This document shows positions 42,122 to 47,371 of a DNA stretch of 47,371 nucleotides, piece by piece. Both the position numbers and the translations under genes were made by a program. Every line of letters starts with the position of its first letter. Positions within the stretch are counted from its first letter, which is position 1. Origin of the DNA: Laspinema olomoucense D3b. Its GTDB lineage: Bacteria; Cyanobacteriota; Cyanobacteriia; Cyanobacteriales; Laspinemataceae. Below the pieces are notes generated by a model. That model ran no database searches. It saw only the letters and a list, made by a program, of their open reading frames with translations, and was not told the DNA's origin. The DNA lies in contig NZ_JAMXFA010000022.1 in NCBI RefSeq assembly GCF_025370785.1, forward strand, positions 1,312 to 48,682. The letters run 5' to 3'.

Positions 42122-42574
42122 CTAATCGTCTCCTTTTTTCTTATAGCGTTGGGTCCACCAAACTAGGGAGTCACAAAGCTGAGTGAGTACCATCAAGGCA
42201 ATTCGCTGGTGTTCTAGGGGCAACTCCCAAATCGCTTTTGCCATTTCTTGGATCTTTTGGCTTTCTTCTTTATTGGCTTTTTGAGATTTAATATTCTGAT
42301 TTGGCAAGTTAATTTCGGTGGGCTGAAGAATTTCCTCTAAAGCATCCCAGACGGCTTTCCAATATTTCCCTTTATTTTTGTTCTCTTCGGTGTTTTCTCC
42401 TTGTAAGCGCAAATGTTCGCCCCAAAACCGTTCTAAGCCATAAGCAACCGCCATCCTCATTTTATGGGATTCGTTGAGGACGTTCTTTTTATTACGATTC
42501 TGGATCACCAAATCCTGGGCATGATGGTCAATGTCGTATAGATATAATCCCGGTTGGTCGTGAGTTTGAGTCAT
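42122..42574 (-). CDS. cmr5: Cmr5-like small subunit of type III-B complex
   Basis: A 150-residue helical protein that I assign to Cmr5 (Cas11-type small subunit) from position, size and a C-terminal helix (HQRIALMVLTQLCDSLVWW). The middle is charged and low in complexity (TEENKNKGKYWK). Small subunits line the complex along the crRNA-target duplex. Overall sequence similarity to known Cmr5 is faint. Its start lies 1 bp after the cmr4 stop, and the double RAMP gene starts 3 bp after its own stop, so translation is probably coupled. Confidence 0.7.
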   Translation of the reverse strand: MTQTHDQPGLYLYDIDHHAQDLVIQNRNKKNVLNESHKMRMAVAYGLERFWGEHLRLQGENTEENKNKGKYWKAVWDALEEILQPTEINLPNQNIKSQKANKEESQKIQEMAKAIWELPLEHQRIALMVLTQLCDSLVWWTQRYKKKGDD

Positions 42575-42575
42575 A

Positions 42576-43451
42576 TTAGTTTGCCTTTGGATAGGGATTT
42601 AAGGTGACGTGAGTGCGACCAAATCCGATAGATTCTAAGCCGCCAAAGTACATTTCTTTGCTACTACTAAACCCTGCTGCTTCGGTAAATTTCTCCCAAG
42701 GCTGGTGGTTTTCTGCGGTGGGTTTCAAGGCGAGGGGAAAGGTCAATACGGTTCCTTGGGGTAAAGCTTCTACATCAAAAAATGCCCCCTTTTTTGCTGT
42801 TTTCTTTGTAGGTTCAAGGGCAACGCGGCTTTGTCGAAATAAGGCCATTTCATGAATAATTGCCATATCGGTATCGTTGACCACTAGGACAATATTTTTC
42901 TCACAATTGAGGTCTTCCAGAGAGGCGGGGATGTAGTTCTTTAGATTGGGGTCTTTTTCCTGAAGGTTCAAGAATCCCAAGCTAAAAAATAGAGTTTTCA
43001 TCGATAAGCTACCCTTTATATAATAGCTGTACGGCTTAAATTCGGCTTTGGGTAAACCGGAGAGTTTTTGATAGCGATTCAGCAAGCGAGGACAGGATAC
43101 CCAGACGATGGGTTGGTTGGGACAGTACACGGGAAGCCAAACCAAGGAGGCATACTCGAATTTAACGATCGCCTCGGTGGTTCGATCTTGATTAGATTCA
43201 TTTTCCTTCGTTTGTGCTTGTTGTTCCTCGTCTGCGTCCGCTTCATGTCCATACCAGAGATTCGCACCTTTCCAGTTGCGATTGCGCATATCTGCCCGAA
43301 ATCGTCCCCGAATCGAACTGCCGGGGATAATCCCAGTGAGGGTAAATTGGTCGCGAAAAATTAGGTTGAGGTTGCCGGTTTCCTCTCCGGCAGATGCGCC
43401 CACATGGAGGGGGGCTAAGGTTTCGATGATGCCATAAGCTTTATGATACAT
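42576..43451 (-). CDS. cmr4: Cmr4 RAMP backbone protein, probable catalytic Asp missing
   Basis: A 291-residue RAMP protein that fits Cmr4, the repeated backbone subunit that normally cuts target RNA. Family features are LHVGASAGEETG, GIIPGSSIRGRFR (41-53) and the C-terminal loop GGLESIGFGRTHV. In known Cmr4 proteins the catalytic Asp (Asp26 in Pyrococcus furiosus) stands five residues before a conserved Arg. Here the matching stretch, residues 26-34, reads GNLNLIFRD, with Leu at that position and Asn on each side. The cutting site is therefore probably lost unless another acidic residue serves. The gene lies 19 bp after cmr3 and 1 bp before cmr5. Confidence 0.8.
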   Translation of the reverse strand: MYHKAYGIIETLAPLHVGASAGEETGNLNLIFRDQFTLTGIIPGSSIRGRFRADMRNRNWKGANLWYGHEADADEEQQAQTKENESNQDRTTEAIVKFEYASLVWLPVYCPNQPIVWVSCPRLLNRYQKLSGLPKAEFKPYSYYIKGSLSMKTLFFSLGFLNLQEKDPNLKNYIPASLEDLNCEKNIVLVVNDTDMAIIHEMALFRQSRVALEPTKKTAKKGAFFDVEALPQGTVLTFPLALKPTAENHQPWEKFTEAAGFSSSKEMYFGGLESIGFGRTHVTLNPYPKAN

Positions 43452-43470
43452 TCTTCAGATTCTCCGATAG

Positions 43471-44547
43471 TTAGGTGAGAGGTTCAGATACTGCCCAATC
43501 CAGAGACAAGGATAGTCCGCATCCCCAGCGTTTGAAGGAATATCCTTCTGTGGGAAACCAGTCTTTGGGCCATTCTTGCCAGGTTTTGTTTAGGGGTTGG
43601 TCTACAATGTAGACGGTTCCAGGGGGAACGGCATATCGCCCTCGGGAGAGGAGTTTCGCTTGATTGGGTGGTCCATCTTTGCAGTTGCCTAAGCGAAATC
43701 TCATCGGTTGCGATCGCTGGGTTAACATGGATTTGGGGTTGGAGTCTGTGCCGTACCACACGCTTTGCCACTCGTTCCTTCTGTTGACTTTGGGTTCCCG
43801 ATAGGACAGGCGATTTGAACCCCAGATTGCCGGTGTAATTAGGGCAAAACTGCGTTGCAAGGGTTGTGCGAGTAAGGTTTTCGCCGGTTCTGCGATCGCC
43901 TCACAACGGATTTCTACCAAGTGACCTTCTCCCCCAAACCGATACCACCCCTCGGGGATTTCTTCGTTAGATAAATAGACTAAACAAGTCTCTGGATCAA
44001 GTTGAACGGCGTTTTCTAAAAATAAACTGCCTTGATGATCCGCAGCGTCGGTGTTGACGTGGCGTTCATTCTCTCGCAGGCGAGGATGGAGATGGGGTAA
44101 AAATTTCCAAGGATTTTTTGTTTTGACTTTTGGTTTTATTTCTCCCTTGCCTTGCAGGTGTTCCCAATCTTTTATCCCCACCCAACTGCCAGTTGAAAAT
44201 TTATCATTAGGCGGTTTCTCTCCCGAGGGGAGTAACCATTTTTCGCCCTGCCAAGTGAGGATATGTTGGATAATCTGGTCTTTGACTAAACAATTAAAGG
44301 GGGTGGCAACATAGAAGTTTTGAACATCACTCTCTTCGGCCCAGAATGGCCCCGCTAGTTGCAAGTTTTCCAGTTTTTCTTTATGCGCTGCGGTTTGCCA
44401 TTGTGCGGCAAAAATGCCAGATAATGTGGCCGCAGAAGGGGGGAAACTGGTGCCTGATCGCCCGACTAAATTTTCAGGAGAGAGGAATCTTCCTGCGCTA
44501 CCGTAGAGGAATCCGAGAGGTTGGATGAGGATGAGGTATTGGAACAT
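43471..44547 (-). CDS. cmr3: Cmr3, crRNA-tag-binding RAMP of type III-B
   Basis: A 358-residue Cmr3 from the ATG at 44547, where family similarity begins (FQYLILIQPLGFLYGSAGRF). The frame stays open 12 codons upstream, but that part lies inside cas10. Typical features are LSPENLVGRSGTSFPPSAATLSGIFAA (first ~50 residues, read in two parts), RSFALITPAIWGSNRL and the C-terminal RWGCGLSLSL. Cmr3 sits next to Cas10 and holds the 5' handle of the crRNA. Its start overlaps the end of cas10 by 82 bp, much longer than the usual 1-4 bp, so the two are tightly co-translated or the Cas10 tail is a recent extension. Confidence 0.87.
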   Translation of the reverse strand: MFQYLILIQPLGFLYGSAGRFLSPENLVGRSGTSFPPSAATLSGIFAAQWQTAAHKEKLENLQLAGPFWAEESDVQNFYVATPFNCLVKDQIIQHILTWQGEKWLLPSGEKPPNDKFSTGSWVGIKDWEHLQGKGEIKPKVKTKNPWKFLPHLHPRLRENERHVNTDAADHQGSLFLENAVQLDPETCLVYLSNEEIPEGWYRFGGEGHLVEIRCEAIAEPAKTLLAQPLQRSFALITPAIWGSNRLSYREPKVNRRNEWQSVWYGTDSNPKSMLTQRSQPMRFRLGNCKDGPPNQAKLLSRGRYAVPPGTVYIVDQPLNKTWQEWPKDWFPTEGYSFKRWGCGLSLSLDWAVSEPLT

Positions 44548-46235
44548 AAATGAAAGCCTACTTTCGCCAGATTGATAATCCATTCATTCACGGCTGCATT
44601 AAACTTGTATTGGCTGATTTCTCCCTGTTCATAGTGGTTTTCTGGTTCGCCCAAAATTCCGGCACTTCCCGCTGTATTAAACCAGTTTTTTCGGTATAAA
44701 ATGTCTTTGTAGCCTGGGAAATAAATATCGACTAATGCTTCTGCAATGTTAATTTGCTGCTTGGTGAAAGCATGACGGGCTTCTAACATGGCAACATCTT
44801 GGTAAATATGCGCCCAATTTTGGGTTTTTTGGCTACGATCGCGATAGGCGGATAAGATATCTAAAAACCGCCAGGGACAAACCCATTCTAGGTGATTGCC
44901 ACTGTTGAATAACACTCGCAAAGCAAGGCGATCGCGTCCGCAACTTTTGGCTGCTTTTTCGGCTTCTCGCCCATGTTGTAACACATCCCGCTGAGGGACA
45001 TTCGGGGCCGCCCAAACAAATCCGACACTGACGGTAATTTTATCAGCATAGCCATGTTCTTTCCACAGTTTTGGGAATCCTGCAAACCACTCTAAACAGT
45101 CGGTAGCACTAAGTTTGCCCGGGGTAGCGCTTTGAAATAACACCCCCATGAAATCATCGCCCCCGGCGTAGACAATCCGACCGAGTTTGCTATCTTTCAT
45201 GTAGGGTTTTAGGTCCTTTTCACCCCAGTCCATTAAGGCTTTACTAAATTTTGTTAGTTCTTCGCGTTCGGTTTCTTCTCCTTCTGCTGCTAACTCTTGG
45301 AGGTATTTTCCCATGCGATCGCCATCCCCCTGAAACCATCCCGTCCAAGATTCTTCCTCATGGCGATTCACTTCTTTAAACGGTTTTTCGGGAATTTCAA
45401 TCGTTGTGGATTGTAGGGCTTTTTGGATGAACTCTTCCGAGAGTTCGATGCTGGGATGCTTGATTTCCAGTTGAATTTTCTCCGCAACGGCATCGACCGT
45501 AATCAAGCGTTTAATCAGTTCAGGAATGCTTAAGTGTTCCCGAGGGGTAATAATTGCCTCGCCAATTTTTTGGGCTACTATCTCTCGTCCCGTTCCTTTT
45601 AATAGCTTGAATTTAGGACTGCGATCGAGATAACTTTCCCCGAGTTTTTGACTCAAGGCAGCATAAAATTCTTCAATTTCCTGTTTTTCGGGTTTTGCCG
45701 GTCTGATTTTAGGATTAACTAATCCCAATTTCGGCCAAGCGATCGCATCAGTTCCCGATAGAGTAGAACTTTCCCCTTTCCAATTAATTCCCACCCAATC
45801 CCGGGGACGTTTGATATCATTGAGGGCTTCTTTCGCAGCAGTAATAGTATCGCCAGTGGCCCAGAAAAATTCCCAGGCATAGTGACTCCAATCTTTCCAC
45901 TCTCGCTTCCAGCAATAGTCAAAAACCGACACCTGTTCTTCAATCCATTGGCGGCAGGTTTCTACAATATTTTGCCACCCTTGTTTAAAGGTCGCCTCAG
46001 CATCAGCTTTGCTAAATAAACCGTGGATAATAATCTGATTGGGCGTTCCCTGAGTCACATCAATAATCGCTGGGGAAATCACCTTTAAATCTTGCTGAAT
46101 TGCCGCTTGGCAGAGGATGCGGGAGAGATATGATAGCAGAAAGGAACTGCCATACAAGTCGCGCAATTTGCGAGACTTTTCGATAAATCCTTGAACAGGG
46201 GCAAAAGTAATAGCGGTATAACAAGATTCATTCAT
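44466..46235 (-). CDS. cas10: Cas10/Cmr2, HD-less with GGDD cyclase motif
   Basis: A 589-residue type III-B Cas10. It starts directly with the first palm-type domain (FAPVQGFIEKSRKLRDLYGSS, shown only in part), so the N-terminal HD nuclease of larger Cas10 proteins is absent. A second palm segment has GWFQGDGDRMGKYL, and the cyclase active site reads YAGGDDFMG with GGDD at 358-361. The intact motif predicts synthesis of cyclic oligoadenylates from ATP when target RNA is bound. The last ~30 residues are Ser-rich and lie in the overlap with cmr3. It is the first gene of the operon; a CARF-like membrane protein is divergently encoded 112 bp away and is the natural receiver of the signal. Confidence 0.9.
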   Translation of the reverse strand: MNESCYTAITFAPVQGFIEKSRKLRDLYGSSFLLSYLSRILCQAAIQQDLKVISPAIIDVTQGTPNQIIIHGLFSKADAEATFKQGWQNIVETCRQWIEEQVSVFDYCWKREWKDWSHYAWEFFWATGDTITAAKEALNDIKRPRDWVGINWKGESSTLSGTDAIAWPKLGLVNPKIRPAKPEKQEIEEFYAALSQKLGESYLDRSPKFKLLKGTGREIVAQKIGEAIITPREHLSIPELIKRLITVDAVAEKIQLEIKHPSIELSEEFIQKALQSTTIEIPEKPFKEVNRHEEESWTGWFQGDGDRMGKYLQELAAEGEETEREELTKFSKALMDWGEKDLKPYMKDSKLGRIVYAGGDDFMGVLFQSATPGKLSATDCLEWFAGFPKLWKEHGYADKITVSVGFVWAAPNVPQRDVLQHGREAEKAAKSCGRDRLALRVLFNSGNHLEWVCPWRFLDILSAYRDRSQKTQNWAHIYQDVAMLEARHAFTKQQINIAEALVDIYFPGYKDILYRKNWFNTAGSAGILGEPENHYEQGEISQYKFNAAVNEWIINLAKVGFHLCSNTSSSSNLSDSSTVAQEDSSLLKI

Positions 46236-46280
46236 GGCATTAGCTATTTTCCGGTCTGTGTTGCCATTGTACTCGGCCCT

Positions 46281-46296
46281 GGAAGGCTAACCTTCC
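46281..46296. promoter_or_regulatory. Palindrome between cas10 and the CARF gene
   Basis: GGAAGG, loop CTAA, CCTTCC: a perfect 6-bp inverted repeat inside the 112-bp divergent intergenic region. It could be an operator acting on both genes or a hairpin in a leader. A TACAAT-like -10 box reads on the minus strand at 46266-46271 for cas10, and TATAGT on the plus strand at 46314-46319 for the CARF gene; neither has a good -35. Confidence 0.35.
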
Positions 46297-46347
46297 AATT
46301 CCGACTACAATTCTATAGTATCCAGCCACCCACTCCTCGAAATCGTT

Positions 46348-47358
46348 ATGAAACCTCACAATTCGCAACCTAAGTTATCATCTAGGTTAAAAAAAGTTAC
46401 AAAAACGGGTCTGCACGTTATGAAAAAAGGTGCAACGGGAACAATGAGTGTTGCAAAGCAGGGAAAAGATGCGATCGCCCAAATAGTAACCTCCACAAAC
46501 AAAGGAACCCAGGCGATCGCCCGTCGCTGCGGGAGTGCGATCGCCGGATTTTCGTCCAGCCTGCAACTGGGGCGAATTTTCCGGTGGGTGGGGTTGCCGA
46601 TTCGAGTCTTAGTGGGATTGACGATCGCCGGTTTAATCGTCGATAATCTCCTCAAACTGCTGGAATTCGGTATTAAGGATTTCTTAAAAACCACTCCGAT
46701 TCCCATCCCAGAAAACTATCTCGTCCATAGTCTTATGATCGTTGTGGGGTTAGGATTAATCATGGCGATGAGTGTCGGATTTAAACTCCGTCGTCCTCTC
46801 ACCCAAGGAAGGTTTAGCAAGAATGGATTGACCCAACCCGATGGCAAAAAAGGGTTAATTTTGCTGGTTAGTAATCCAGCAAGTGCTATCTTTGCTATTA
46901 AATATCACTACGAAACTCACCGGACTTTAGAAACCGTCTGGTTAATTCCTTCTGATGATAGTCACGGCGACCAATTCGGCAGCAGTTCTAAAGATAAAAT
47001 TCCCGACATTCAAAAACAGTGTGAAGAACTATACTTGAATGTACAAAAAGATGCAGCAAGCAAAAATCGCCCGACTTTACCGCCCTTGAAGGTAATTGTT
47101 GAAAAAGGTGTTTCTCCTGCGGATGCTCAAGAAACCTTTAGTACCGTTAACAAAATCTACCGCCAAAGTCACTATTCTGCCGATGAAATTGCGGCAGATT
47201 TCACCGGGGGGACTAAACCCATGTCCGTGGGAATGATTATGGCCTGCCTCAACCGCGATCGCGTGTTAGAATATGTTTCGTTTAATCCTGCCACAAAACA
47301 ATCTTTCGGTCCTTATATTATTGATTATCAACATAGTGCCTTCGATTTGATTAGTTAG
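46348..47358 (+). CDS. Two-helix membrane protein with C-terminal CARF-like domain
   Basis: A 336-residue protein, complete in the window. Residues 1-75 are basic and Ala/Gly/Thr-rich with possible amphipathic helices. Two hydrophobic segments follow at ~81-103 and ~124-145. The C-terminal part (~167-316) has the order of a CARF domain: GLILLVSNPASAIFAIKY, TVWLIPSDDS, then ADFTGGTKPMSVGM with Asp284 and the GGTK-M signature at 287-292. CARF domains bind cyclic oligoadenylates made by Cas10. I infer a membrane effector that changes when signalled, as in the Cam1 family, though that protein is shorter. No nuclease domain is visible. Divergent placement beside cas10 supports the link. The role of the basic N-terminus is unknown. 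Confidence 0.82.
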   Translation: MKPHNSQPKLSSRLKKVTKTGLHVMKKGATGTMSVAKQGKDAIAQIVTSTNKGTQAIARRCGSAIAGFSSSLQLGRIFRWVGLPIRVLVGLTIAGLIVDNLLKLLEFGIKDFLKTTPIPIPENYLVHSLMIVVGLGLIMAMSVGFKLRRPLTQGRFSKNGLTQPDGKKGLILLVSNPASAIFAIKYHYETHRTLETVWLIPSDDSHGDQFGSSSKDKIPDIQKQCEELYLNVQKDAASKNRPTLPPLKVIVEKGVSPADAQETFSTVNKIYRQSHYSADEIAADFTGGTKPMSVGMIMACLNRDRVLEYVSFNPATKQSFGPYIIDYQHSAFDLIS

Positions 47359-47371
47359 GGCCAATTTAAAC

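Noticed and set aside
46236-47371. CRISPR array near the cas operon
   Set aside because: I looked for regularly spaced direct repeats of 25-40 bp here and elsewhere in the window and found none; an array may lie outside.

Overview
The window looks like a chromosomal segment of a filamentous cyanobacterium, probably of the Oscillatoriales type. Three things point there: the palindrome GCGATCGC (the HIP1 site of cyanobacteria) recurs throughout, in genes and between them; the gene content is typical (very large PAS hybrid kinases, WD40-kinase and NACHT-WD40 proteins, Uma2 nucleases, CHAT/DUF928/CHASE2 genes); and the short GC-rich intergenic hairpin repeats are of the kind these genomes carry. 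I see no rRNA, tRNA, insertion sequence or CRISPR array. Species assignment is not possible from sequence reading alone.

Layout. 1-480: three tandem 79-bp repeats plus an inverted partial copy. 481-1566: a membrane permease with a CxCGN motif. 2.2-5.1 kb: a diguanylate cyclase and a histidine kinase that share one N-terminal sensory module. 5.3-15.2 kb: a Ser/Thr kinase with a WD40 propeller, a large NACHT-WD40 STAND ATPase, a DUF697-type GTPase, and a REC-GAF-GGDEF cyclase. 16.1-22.7 kb: a nine-PAS hybrid kinase preceded by a 33-residue single-helix membrane protein and a TonB-like protein, all on the minus strand and probably one transcript. 23.0-26.7 kb: two tandem Uma2 nucleases and a divergent transketolase-family enzyme with a clear terminator.

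27.1-37.9 kb is a compact plus-strand operon: a two-partner-secretion-type haemagglutinin-like exoprotein, a TPR-CHAT putative protease, a DUF928 exported protein, and a CHASE2-kinase-receiver-adenylate cyclase. It ends at a 16-bp stem hairpin shared with a convergent M23 peptidase gene.

39.2-47.4 kb is a defence region. A PD-(D/E)XK/Rpn-like nuclease gene ends within one copy of a 130-bp direct repeat; the second copy lies upstream of it and overlaps the end of a type III-B CRISPR operon. In transcription order the operon is cas10/cmr2, cmr3, cmr4, cmr5 and a double-length RAMP gene whose halves resemble Cmr6 and Cmr1. A divergently transcribed gene at the right edge encodes a two-helix membrane protein with a C-terminal CARF-like domain.

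The most interesting reading of that region is that Cas10 has an intact GGDD cyclase motif but no HD nuclease domain, and Cmr4 appears to lack the catalytic aspartate for target-RNA cutting. The main output could then be a cyclic oligoadenylate signal that opens or activates the membrane CARF protein. This is inference and needs testing.
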